Assembly: GCF_030053415.1 (NCBI RefSeq)
Contig: NZ_JASGBJ010000002.1
Location: 930,001-994,000 of the forward strand
Length of the DNA: 64,000 nucleotides
Direction: 5' to 3'
Source of the DNA: Marinobacter sp. CHS3-4
GTDB lineage: Bacteria > Pseudomonadota > Gammaproteobacteria > Pseudomonadales > Oleiphilaceae
The notes below the pieces were generated by a model, which was not told the origin of the DNA, did no database searches, and saw nothing but the letters and a program-made list of their open reading frames with translations. The position numbers were made by a program, and so were the translations under genes. Shown here one piece after another: positions 17,703-25,107 of the stretch; position 1 is the stretch's first letter, and every line of letters starts with the position of its first letter.

Positions 17703-19460
17703 ATGAAACACTTACTCAAAACAGCAATGGCACTGGCGGTGTCACTACCTCTGTCAGCACAGGCAACGGATTTTGTGATCACTAACGATGCTGACTTTGC
17801 ACTCGGAACACTACAGAGCCTCAATTTCGACGCACCAAACAGTGATCAGCTTCAGATCAGTCAGACCCTCTCGACCTTCCCAGTGCTATGGATAGCCAAT
17901 GCCGGTGAAGATACGGTTTCCAGAATCGACACCGACAATGACTGCGAAACGGCCCGTTATGAAACCTGGTTCAATGCCGGCATAACCGGTGCCTTTGGGG
18001 GGCCCGCTCCGTCACGCACCGCGGTGGACGCAGACGGCAATGTATTCGTTGCCAACCGGCATTTTGATCGCAAAAACGTTGCAGTTCTGAAAATTTTGCT
18101 CGAAGGCGGAATTGATCGAAATGGCAATGGCATTATTGACACGTCAGCCGACACCAACGGGGACTGCGTCATTCAACCTGGGGAGATGATTCCCCTTGTA
18201 GACACTAATGGCAACGGCGTTCTGGAAGACAGCGAACTGGCAGACGAGCGGGTCGCGTTTATTGAGCAGATTCCCAACACTACCGGGCATCTGGGACGGT
18301 CCCTGTGTATCGACAACGAAGGCGATATCTGGGCAGGCACTTTCTCCCCAGGCAACTACTATGAGCTCTCCCCCGTGGATGGCACGGTCATGAACGGCCC
18401 AATCTCGACGGGCACAAGCAACTACGGCTGCGTGGTCGACTCTGACGGCATTCTATTCGGGGCATCGCTTGGCGGCAGCATGCCTATTGTGGACACCAAC
18501 ACGAAAACGCTTCTGGGTGTAAGGAATCACGGCCTTGATTACGGCATTGCTGCTGGCAATGGAAAAATCTACAAGGGTCGGGCGGGATCTCCGTACCTGA
18601 TCTACAACCCGAATAGCGGCCCAGGCGAACCTGATGGCAATCCGGTGACCGGTACGTTCAGCACGCCTCCCGTGTCTGCAAGCAATAGTCTGGGCATCGG
18701 CGTTGACGGTAACGGCGACGTTATCCAGGGCAACACCATCGTTCGCAAATACGATGGCGACACCGACACATTAATCTGGGAAACGTTTAACCCAAGTGGC
18801 AACAGTAATACCCGAGGCATTATCGCCGACAGTTCCAACAACATCTGGGCTGTCAACTTGAACGCCAACAACGTCACCAAGTTTCGCGGCACCGACGGCC
18901 AATTTCTGAACACCGTGCCCGTCGGCAACGGGCCTTACACCTACAGTGACGCCACCGGCATTGGCTTCCAGATTGCCAACCCCAACGGCACATTTATCAG
19001 GGTTGTAGATGGTGGTGCAGCGGATACCGAGTGGGATGTCGTTCGCTGGAATACCGAGCCGGAGGGTTCGGTGCCAGCAGGTGGCTCGATCAGTGTCGAG
19101 GCGCGGTCAGCCAATACAGTTGGCGGTCTCAGCCTCGAAGCCTATGCCCCGGTAAGCAATGGCGCCACAGGTCTCGGACTGATGGGACAGTTCATTCAAC
19201 TCCGGGCGGTGCTCACTCCGGGCACCGATCAAACCAGCCCAGTGTTGTCTGATATTGTGGTCAGCAGTGTTTCAGTACAGACCTGTGACCAGGACGGGGA
19301 TGGCGATGTTGATCGCAATGATATCGGCATCATCTCCGCCGCACGCAACACCACTGCTCTTCCGGGCGACCCGAGGGACATCGATGGCAATGGCATCATC
19401 GACGTTAACGATGCCCGCCAATGCGCGGTCCAGTGCACCCGTTCAAGGTGTGCTCCATAA
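17703..19460 (+). CDS. secreted propeller protein with C-terminal dockerin-like domain
   Basis: A 585-residue exported protein with a cleavable signal (LSLPLSAQAT type; ends near AQA). The body has repeats like VDADGNVFVANR, IDNEGDIWAGT, VDSDGILFGA and IADSSNNIWAVN, which resemble NHL or Vgb-type propeller blades; around residues 135-180 there is an EF-hand-like insertion (DRNGNGIIDTS, DTNGNGVLEDSE). The last 60 residues contain two calcium loops, DQDGDGDVDRNDIG and DIDGNGIIDVNDAR, in the spacing of a type I dockerin, ending in a short Cys-rich tail. I chose ATG 17703 over 17688 because the signal peptide begins there. A terminator follows. Confidence 0.82.
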   Translation: MKHLLKTAMALAVSLPLSAQATDFVITNDADFALGTLQSLNFDAPNSDQLQISQTLSTFPVLWIANAGEDTVSRIDTDNDCETARYETWFNAGITGAFGGPAPSRTAVDADGNVFVANRHFDRKNVAVLKILLEGGIDRNGNGIIDTSADTNGDCVIQPGEMIPLVDTNGNGVLEDSELADERVAFIEQIPNTTGHLGRSLCIDNEGDIWAGTFSPGNYYELSPVDGTVMNGPISTGTSNYGCVVDSDGILFGASLGGSMPIVDTNTKTLLGVRNHGLDYGIAAGNGKIYKGRAGSPYLIYNPNSGPGEPDGNPVTGTFSTPPVSASNSLGIGVDGNGDVIQGNTIVRKYDGDTDTLIWETFNPSGNSNTRGIIADSSNNIWAVNLNANNVTKFRGTDGQFLNTVPVGNGPYTYSDATGIGFQIANPNGTFIRVVDGGAADTEWDVVRWNTEPEGSVPAGGSISVEARSANTVGGLSLEAYAPVSNGATGLGLMGQFIQLRAVLTPGTDQTSPVLSDIVVSSVSVQTCDQDGDGDVDRNDIGIISAARNTTALPGDPRDIDGNGIIDVNDARQCAVQCTRSRCAP

Positions 19461-19477
19461 CACCTGAATCGGAAGAT

Positions 19478-19506
19478 AAAAAGACCGGCTTTCTGCCGGT
19501 CTTTTT
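19478..19506 (+). terminator. rho-independent terminator after the dockerin-type gene
   Basis: A 12-bp stem (AAAAAGACCGGC at 19478-19489 and GCCGGTCTTTTT at 19495-19506) with a 5-nt loop and a T run lies 17 nt after the stop. It probably closes the transcript that begins at the sigma54-type promoter. Confidence 0.93.
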
Positions 19507-19536
19507 ACCTGCGTCCACCATCTGGAGGTATTTACC

Positions 19537-20142
19537 ATGAGAATCATCAATGTGGGGGCATTCGTTCTGGCGTCGACGGCCATGCTTGCATCGGGTTTTT
19601 TTCTGCTATTTGGCCAACCGTCCGGGGAGTTTATGATCACCTCCCCAGATTCGGCCTCCAAATCAGAGCCATTTGCACAGAGCGCGAACTCTTCAGCCAG
19701 AGAACCACTTCCTTCTGCACAGCAGAACACAAATCACGCAACGATGAAGGCTGGCAGCGACGCAGCAGTTGATATCGGGGAAAGCAGTTTCGAAAACCTA
19801 ACAAATGATTCGCCAGCCACCGTTCCACCCGATAATTACGTTGAGACCTATCTGACCAGTTCTGAACTTAACGCCCTTCACACCCAGTTACTGAGCAGTT
19901 TCACCAGCCACATGCAATCAGACATGACCCAGTCTATCCGCGTGAATACACTTGGCCTTGACCGCTCGCAGCGACACCAGGTTTTCCTTGAACCTGAGGA
20001 TGAAATCATTCTGATAAATGACACTCCAGTGGCGGACCTGGCCAGTGACCCTGCAGTCGGCTCCATGTTGGCCGGGCCTGCCATGAAACTTGCCGTTCAG
20101 CGCGGCGCAGAAGTTTTCGAGGTCCAGCTCAGCTCTTATTAG
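19537..20142 (+). CDS. membrane-anchored protein with GspC/PDZ-like C-terminus
   Basis: A 201-residue protein with one N-terminal hydrophobic segment (residues 7-26), a Ser/Pro/Ala-rich linker, and a C-terminal domain of about 90 residues. That domain reads LGLDRSQRHQVFLEPEDEIILINDTPVADLASDP..GPAMKLAVQRGAEVFEVQL, resembling the PDZ-like half of GspC or serine-protease PDZ domains (the EPEDEIILINDTPV strand-turn-strand). No protease or secretion genes are adjacent. The start has TGGAGGT upstream. It follows the terminator of the dockerin-type gene by only 30 nt, so it may have its own promoter. Confidence 0.6.
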   Translation: MRIINVGAFVLASTAMLASGFFLLFGQPSGEFMITSPDSASKSEPFAQSANSSAREPLPSAQQNTNHATMKAGSDAAVDIGESSFENLTNDSPATVPPDNYVETYLTSSELNALHTQLLSSFTSHMQSDMTQSIRVNTLGLDRSQRHQVFLEPEDEIILINDTPVADLASDPAVGSMLAGPAMKLAVQRGAEVFEVQLSSY

Positions 20143-20220
20143 TGGATTACTCCGCGGCCCGACACTGAGTAAGACCGGCTTCAAAATGGCTCATCATCAT
20201 GACACCGGTGAACTTAAAGT

Positions 20221-20257
20221 ATTCACAAAACTCTCATATTGACGAGAGTGATTTGTG
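20221..20257. promoter_or_regulatory. inverted repeat upstream of ParA gene
   Basis: ACTCTC (20230-20235) and GAGAGT (20244-20249) form an inverted repeat with an 8-nt spacer; the outer bases CACAAA/TTTGTG extend it with a small bulge. The segment ACTCTCATAT is identical to one in the inverted repeat at 15295-15323. It sits about 55 nt before the ParA start and may be an operator. Confidence 0.4.
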
Positions 20258-20303
20258 GTTCAATACTCGGCCTTCAATCCTTGCACCGTGAAAGGCATGA
20301 CTC

Positions 20304-21050
20304 ATGAGAATCGTCGCGTTCTACAGCCCAAAAGGCGGAGTCGGGAAAACAGCGTCGGCCGTCAACATCGCCTACCTGGCCAGCGCAGACCACCTAACAA
20401 CCCTGCTCTGGGATATGGATCCACAGGGCGCAGCCAGTTTCTACCTGTCTGGAGCCACCCGTACCAAGGGTAAAAAGATCGGCAAGCTGCTGGATGGCCG
20501 GGAACCCATTGCGGATTTCATCGAGGAAAATGTCTATCCAAACCTGGACCTTTTGCCCGCCCACCCCAGCTTCCGACATTTTGACTTGAAGCTGGAGGAA
20601 GACGGACGGAGCAGTCCGCTGAAGGAGATTCTGGCGCCGCTGTCCGAGGACACCAGCCTGGTGATCCTTGATTGTCCACCGGGCCAGTCACGGCTGACGG
20701 AGCACGTCCTCAAAATCGCGGATCTGGTGTATGTGCCTCTGGTGCCCACCTGGCTGTCTCTGAACAGCTGGGGCCAATTCAAAGAGCTGGTGAAAGATAA
20801 AAAATTGGGGAGCAAGAAACTGCGTCCGTTTTTTACGCTGGTGGACCGGCGCAAAAACCTGCACAAAGACCTGGTCGATCGCAACGAGGAGCTGTTTGAC
20901 CACCCCTCAAGAGCCATCATCTCCTATTCCAGCGCGGTGGAAAAAATGGGGGAAAAAGGCCAACCCCTGGAAATTCTGGCCCCGAATTCCCAGCCTGCCG
21001 CAGGATACCGCCAGATCTGGAAGGAAATGAAGAAAGAGCTATGGCGCTGA
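20304..21050 (+). CDS. ParA/MinD family ATPase, orphan
   Basis: A 248-residue deviant Walker P-loop ATPase. The motif YSPKGGVGKTASAVN lies at residues 7-21, switch I has DMDPQGAAS, and switch II has LDCPPGQS. Proteins of this family form ATP-dependent dimers on DNA or membranes and position chromosomes, plasmids or protein clusters. No ParB or parS-like repeat is adjacent, so the cargo is unknown. The C-terminal region (EKMGEKGQPLEILAP) is like that of chromosomal orphan ParA proteins. A 9-bp inverted repeat overlaps its stop. Confidence 0.88.
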   Translation: MRIVAFYSPKGGVGKTASAVNIAYLASADHLTTLLWDMDPQGAASFYLSGATRTKGKKIGKLLDGREPIADFIEENVYPNLDLLPAHPSFRHFDLKLEEDGRSSPLKEILAPLSEDTSLVILDCPPGQSRLTEHVLKIADLVYVPLVPTWLSLNSWGQFKELVKDKKLGSKKLRPFFTLVDRRKNLHKDLVDRNEELFDHPSRAIISYSSAVEKMGEKGQPLEILAPNSQPAAGYRQIWKEMKKELWR

Positions 21051-21073
21051 TCAGATGTTCATATCGCCATAGC
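21038..21073 (+). terminator. possible transcription-ending hairpin after ParA gene
   Basis: GCTATGGCG (21038-21046) and CGCCATAGC (21065-21073) form a 9-bp perfect inverted repeat spanning the stop codon, with an 18-nt loop. There is no T run, so termination is uncertain. Confidence 0.3.
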
Positions 21074-21110
21074 AGCGAGGCCGGAAACTGACTTTCTAAA
21101 AGTGAGGGTG

Positions 21111-21713
21111 TTAGGCCTTAGCTTTTCTTCGAGAAAAAACCAAGCCAACTAAACCTAAACCTAGTAAGCCGAGCGAAGCAGGTTCTGGGACACGACCAGC
21201 GATAATGTCAGCCTTGGCAACATCATTGTATGCGCCACTAAGAAGAGAAAGAGAGGAAGTAGAACCAGACCGAGTAAAATCATAGCCAATCCAGCCATAG
21301 ATAGAACCAGCTGTTAAAAAGCCCAGGTAACCACTATGACTGCTCCCCCAAACACCAGCCGTGGAGCCATCAACCAGGATCGTATCCCAGTCCGAACTTG
21401 CACTAAACTCTGTACCAAAGTTAGCGACACCAATCGTTTCACCTGCCGCATATGAATCCAGGAAATAATACCCCAGTATCTGAGTTGAGGTGGTCGAAAA
21501 TGTGCCAGATCCCGGGAGCTGGAAATCGAAATATTCGCCATTAAACCCTGGGTCAATAGTGAAGGAACCAGCGCCACCCAAACCAATTGTCGTAGCTGGC
21601 AAGTCAGCAACACCGCCTTGCGAATAAGTTTGATTGATATCAAACGAAACAATTCCAGCGTTAGCGACTGTACAAACCAATGACAATAACGCCCCGCAAA
21701 AAATCCTTTTCAT
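21111..21713 (-). CDS. PEP-CTERM protein, second copy in window
   Basis: A 200-residue exported protein with a signal peptide (residues 1-19, ending ANAG), a Gly/Ser/Thr-rich beta-structured body with no recognised domain, and a C-terminal exosortase signal: VPEPASLGLLG, a hydrophobic helix and SRRKAKA. The start at 21713 has GGAG six bases upstream; four further codons to 21725 are in frame. Base composition is clearly more AT-rich than the neighbours, which suggests recent gain. A sigma54-type promoter lies 42 nt upstream. It is not similar by eye to the cohesin-type PEP-CTERM protein outside the sorting tail. Confidence 0.88.
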   Translation of the reverse strand: MKRIFCGALLSLVCTVANAGIVSFDINQTYSQGGVADLPATTIGLGGAGSFTIDPGFNGEYFDFQLPGSGTFSTTSTQILGYYFLDSYAAGETIGVANFGTEFSASSDWDTILVDGSTAGVWGSSHSGYLGFLTAGSIYGWIGYDFTRSGSTSSLSLLSGAYNDVAKADIIAGRVPEPASLGLLGLGLVGLVFSRRKAKA

Positions 21714-21754
21714 GCCATTCTCCATAGCTGAAATCTATTTGAATCGCATATGCA

Positions 21755-21770
21755 TGCAGATATCATACCA
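21755..21770 (-). promoter_or_regulatory. sigma54 (RpoN) type promoter
   Basis: On the minus strand the sequence TGGTATGATATCTGCA keeps GG-N10-GC and matches 9 of 12 defined positions of the RpoN consensus. It gives a short 5' leader of about 30 nt to the PEP-CTERM gene. Finding such sites before both PEP-CTERM genes supports a shared regulator. Confidence 0.55.
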
Positions 21771-21806
21771 AAACCATATCTGATTGTTTTAATGTAATTT
21801 ACTCGT

Positions 21807-22154
21807 TCAATTTTCTAAAAAATACTCTGACCTGTAAAAAAACCGGACACTTTTCCGTCTCCAAACGCACCTCTTCCCATCTTTACGATCACCTGACTCA
21901 CGACAGCTGAAGAAAGGTGTTCCGACCAGTGTCCTGCGTACTTCCTCAGTACTTGGGGCAGCCAGGGTAAAGCTGGAGCCCGCCAGTTCGCCAAGCTCCC
22001 CACCGGCAATGTAACGTCCCACCTCATGCATGTTCCACGACACCATATTGTCCGCTTTACCGCCGTCGGAGGCGCTGTCTTCGTGAGCTCACATCTGGGT
22101 GCTTGCAACCGTCAGGCACAGGCACCAGATCATCAAGATCGATCTCAATTTCAT
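21807..22154 (-). pseudogene. broken small exported-protein gene (in-frame stop after the signal peptide)
   Basis: On the minus strand an ATG at 22154 with AAGGAGAG upstream starts a 21-residue signal-peptide-like sequence (MKLRSILMIWCLCLTVAST), which meets a TGA at 22091-22089. The same frame then continues in protein-like composition (AHEDSASDGGKADN, later GRYIAGGELGELAGSSFTLAAP) to about 21990, after which the sequence loses protein character. This suggests a gene interrupted by a point mutation and truncated. I do not recognise the family. A base-call error or simple chance are the alternatives. Confidence 0.4.
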
Positions 22155-22253
22155 TGGAACTCTCCTTGAATACAGGTTGTAGCGCGCCGTGTTCCTGTCA
22201 AAATGTCAGGTTCTTGTTTTCTTCGATAAGCAAGCTTTGATGGATAAAACGTC

Positions 22254-23099
22254 GTGACCCCACAGCATTTTGAAATACACGTCAGTCATACCGGTGTTGC
22301 GGTGGACCTGATCGCCGAGGCCACCGGGCTTTCAAAGCAGAAAGTGAAAGATGCCATGACCAAGGGTGCCTGCTGGTGGTCAAAAGGAAAAAAGCGGGTG
22401 CGTTTGCGCAAGGCCAAACAGGATGTTCATGCCGGTCAGCATGTTGAGCTGTACTACGACGATCGTATCCTGGCGCTGGAGCCGGCAGCCGCCGAGCTGA
22501 TTTTCGAGGGGCCGCGTTATTCGGTCTGGTACAAACCGCAGGGACTACACACGCAAGGGACTCAGTGGGGTGATCACTGCAGCTTGCTGCGGGTGGCAGA
22601 GAAACACCGAAATCGACCCTGTTTTCTTATCCATCGACTGGATGCAGATGCGGCCGGTTTGGTGCTGATTGCTCATGACGGCAAAGCGGCGAGCGTGCTT
22701 TCTGAGCGCTTTGTCAGCCGCAAGGTAAAGAAGATCTATCGCGCATTGGTAAAGGGAGAATTAAATGCGGACAGCCAGGAAGTTCGCGAGCCAGTCGATG
22801 GCAAAGCCGCACTGAGCACACTGAAGACGCTGGCAGTTCTCACAGAAGAAGACGCGACCCTGGTTGAAGTGAACATTGAAACGGGCAGAAAACACCAGAT
22901 CCGTAAGCACCTTGCGCATCTGGGCCATCCGATTATCGGGGATCGCCTGTATGGGAATGCATCGGCCGGCGGACTCAAACTGGCGGCAGTCAAGCTAGGG
23001 TTTGATTGTCCTTTTGCGCGCCAGAGGCAGGTCTTTGAACTCAGCCCTTCTCGACTCGGCGAGCTGGGCCTGATGACGCCGGGTGAAGAAAGTGTTTAG
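22254..23099 (+). CDS. RluA-family pseudouridine synthase
   Basis: A 281-residue protein. The N-terminal 75 residues resemble an S4-like RNA-binding region, and the catalytic motif is HRLDADAAGLVLIAHD, where the Asp of HRLD is the nucleophile. The usual Thr-Ser of HRLDxxTSG is Ala-Ala here. The motif GRKHQIRKHLAHLGHPIIGDRLYG is the second family signature. It isomerises uridine in rRNA or tRNA; the target cannot be told. The start is a GTG; no in-frame ATG gives a full domain. Confidence 0.9.
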   Translation: MTPQHFEIHVSHTGVAVDLIAEATGLSKQKVKDAMTKGACWWSKGKKRVRLRKAKQDVHAGQHVELYYDDRILALEPAAAELIFEGPRYSVWYKPQGLHTQGTQWGDHCSLLRVAEKHRNRPCFLIHRLDADAAGLVLIAHDGKAASVLSERFVSRKVKKIYRALVKGELNADSQEVREPVDGKAALSTLKTLAVLTEEDATLVEVNIETGRKHQIRKHLAHLGHPIIGDRLYGNASAGGLKLAAVKLGFDCPFARQRQVFELSPSRLGELGLMTPGEESV

Positions 23100-23141
23100 C
23101 GATTCGCCATTCTGCGCAGGGTTAGGTCGCAAAGCGAGCAT

Positions 23142-24818
23142 TCAGTTGAACAAACGGGTCCAGACGCCCTTGCTGTCCGTCAACCAAACGCCGAAGATTG
23201 CCATCGCCTCGCCGTCACTGTTTGCCGACACGTGTGGCTCGAAATCCCCATAGTCGTCGCCTACGACCGGCAGCTCAATGGCGCTTGCCCAGCCGGCTTG
23301 CGACCGGTATCGGTTAAACCAGAGTTTGCTGTTCCCGCTGTCTTGGTCTTCATAGGACCAGAAGAGCACGGCATTTCCGCTATCATCGATGGCCACGTCA
23401 TAGTCGTAATAGTTAATGCTTGAGTATTCGAAGGTTTCTTCGGCGCCCCAACCTTCTCCGGGTGTGTAAACTTTGCTGCGGAACTGAGTGAGTTCAGTGG
23501 CTAGCTCGAATTTTTGCCAGACAACCATGGTCATTCCGCTGCTGTTAATAGTCACAGCAGGACTGACGGCCCAGACATCGTGATTTTCAAGAAGTAGCTC
23601 TTCTTGCCAACCGGTATCTACGTCATATCGGTTGGACCAGAGATTAACATTTGCACCCTCGTCCTGAAGCCACACAACGACCGCATCGCCACCTTCATCC
23701 ATGGCGATTTGCAGGGATTTTTGGTGATTAGCAGCTCCTGTCTCCAGGCCTTCTATAAGGGTCGCGGCGCCCCAGCCATCCCCGGCCACGAAGCGGTTTG
23801 CGTAGACACTGTCACGGGCACCATCGAATTGTCGCCAGACAGCAATGGCATTGCCGCTCCCATCCACGCCGACGTCTACGTTGAGAGGATCGCCAGTACC
23901 TTGTTCAATGAGTTCCGGCAGGCTCCAGCCCACACCTGGAGTGTAATAGCTCGCATAAAGGTTTAAGTTTTCAGAAGGGCCCTGGGACCACACAGCCACC
24001 GCGCTGCCATTGGCGCTCAGAGCAACGCGAGGTTCACCTGAACGATCCGCTAGCGAGCTGACCTTTTCCGGGTCGTCCCAGGTTTCTGTGGAGCTGACGT
24101 AACGGCGAGCCCAGATATCCGATTGGCCCTGGCGCCAGATAACAATGGCATTGCCATCCTTGTCGGTCGCCAATTCGGGAGGCATCCAATTCGAGCTGAT
24201 CTCTATTTGCACGGGCACAGGCGTGCCCCAGTCGTTTTCGACGGTGTAGTGGTTAGCCCAAACCTGGCTGGTACTCATCATGCCGTCCAGCGTCAGTTCG
24301 CTCCAAATAGCAATTGCTGAACCATCGTTGTGGTAGGCGATCTGATGATGGGCGTAGTTCCGGACGTCGCCACTTACCACTTGCTCGGAGCTGGCGCTCA
24401 AAGACCCATCGGCGGTGGTGAAGCTCCACGAGTAGTCGCTGCTCAACGCGTTGCCGGAAAGGTCTGTGATGTCGGTGCCGAGAGTCGCTGTATAGGTGGT
24501 CAACATGGCCAGCGCTTCATCGGGCGTGAAGGTGGCCTGATTGGTCAGGGCGTTAAAGGTGACATTGCCCGCTAGGGGGGAGCTCCTCTCCAGGCGGAAG
24601 CTGGATTCTGAAACCGTCGTGGCAAAGAGGTCCTCACTGAAATCAGCGGTCACAGCGACAGAGCGGGAGACGTCAATGGAGCCAGCGACGGGTAAAACAC
24701 CGCTTACCTCGGGTAAGCTATTATCGGTGTCCGCCGTGTCACCGCCGTCACTCCTACCGCCGCCACAACCGGCCAGCGCAAGAGCGATGGCCGAGCCGAG
24801 AATAAGAGACCGCTTCAT
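23142..24818 (-). CDS. lipoprotein with Ig-like domain and tryptophan-rich repeats
   Basis: A 558-residue exported lipoprotein: signal and lipobox LALAGCGGG at the start, then an SbsA/Big_5-type Ig-like domain (LPEVSGVLPVAGSIDVSRS to YSWSFTTADG, about residues 40-140). The rest has about seven repeats of around 50 residues with the pattern DGNAIAVWRQ..VYANRFVAGDGWG, which probably form a beta-propeller. I chose ATG 24818 over the GTG at 24854 because the lipoprotein signal begins there. It lies downstream of the 1496-residue gene and a small lipoprotein on the same strand and is probably in one operon with them. Confidence 0.8.
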   Translation of the reverse strand: MKRSLILGSAIALALAGCGGGRSDGGDTADTDNSLPEVSGVLPVAGSIDVSRSVAVTADFSEDLFATTVSESSFRLERSSPLAGNVTFNALTNQATFTPDEALAMLTTYTATLGTDITDLSGNALSSDYSWSFTTADGSLSASSEQVVSGDVRNYAHHQIAYHNDGSAIAIWSELTLDGMMSTSQVWANHYTVENDWGTPVPVQIEISSNWMPPELATDKDGNAIVIWRQGQSDIWARRYVSSTETWDDPEKVSSLADRSGEPRVALSANGSAVAVWSQGPSENLNLYASYYTPGVGWSLPELIEQGTGDPLNVDVGVDGSGNAIAVWRQFDGARDSVYANRFVAGDGWGAATLIEGLETGAANHQKSLQIAMDEGGDAVVVWLQDEGANVNLWSNRYDVDTGWQEELLLENHDVWAVSPAVTINSSGMTMVVWQKFELATELTQFRSKVYTPGEGWGAEETFEYSSINYYDYDVAIDDSGNAVLFWSYEDQDSGNSKLWFNRYRSQAGWASAIELPVVGDDYGDFEPHVSANSDGEAMAIFGVWLTDSKGVWTRLFN

Positions 24819-24854
24819 ACCTTCCAATCCTCTGATAAAACTTATGAACTGCAC

Positions 24855-25094
24855 TTACTGACGGATGGTCACTGTGCCGCCACTTTGAATGTCGCTGGTT
24901 TCCAGCATCACCGGCATGCCATCGGCGGTTCTGGCCACTTCCACACTGGACAAACTGACGGTGAAGGACTTCTCCACCGTCGTCTCGCCTGTGTTGCCGG
25001 AGTCGTTGGACGACCCGCCGGAGCCACCGCCACCACAGCCCACGAGTGCGAGTGCCAGGCCGGTGATCTTTAGAGCTGTTTTAACGTTGTTCAT
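24855..25094 (-). CDS. small lipoprotein, 79 residues
   Basis: A short exported protein with a lipobox (LALALVGCGGG), a Gly/Ser linker and a small beta-rich tail of about 45 residues (SFTVSLSSVEVARTADGMPV). The start at ATG 25094 has GGAG eight bases upstream; eight further codons are in frame but would overlap the large gene before it. It lies only 13 nt after the stop of that gene. It may be a truncated relative of longer lipoproteins. No function is known. Confidence 0.65.
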   Translation of the reverse strand: MNNVKTALKITGLALALVGCGGGGSGGSSNDSGNTGETTVEKSFTVSLSSVEVARTADGMPVMLETSDIQSGGTVTIRQ

Positions 25095-25107
25095 GAATGT
25101 GTCTCCG

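Noticed and set aside
20265..20285. RpoN-like TCGGCC...TTGCA sequence before the ParA gene
   Set aside because: The spacing between GG and GC is 12, not 10, so it is not a sigma54 promoter.
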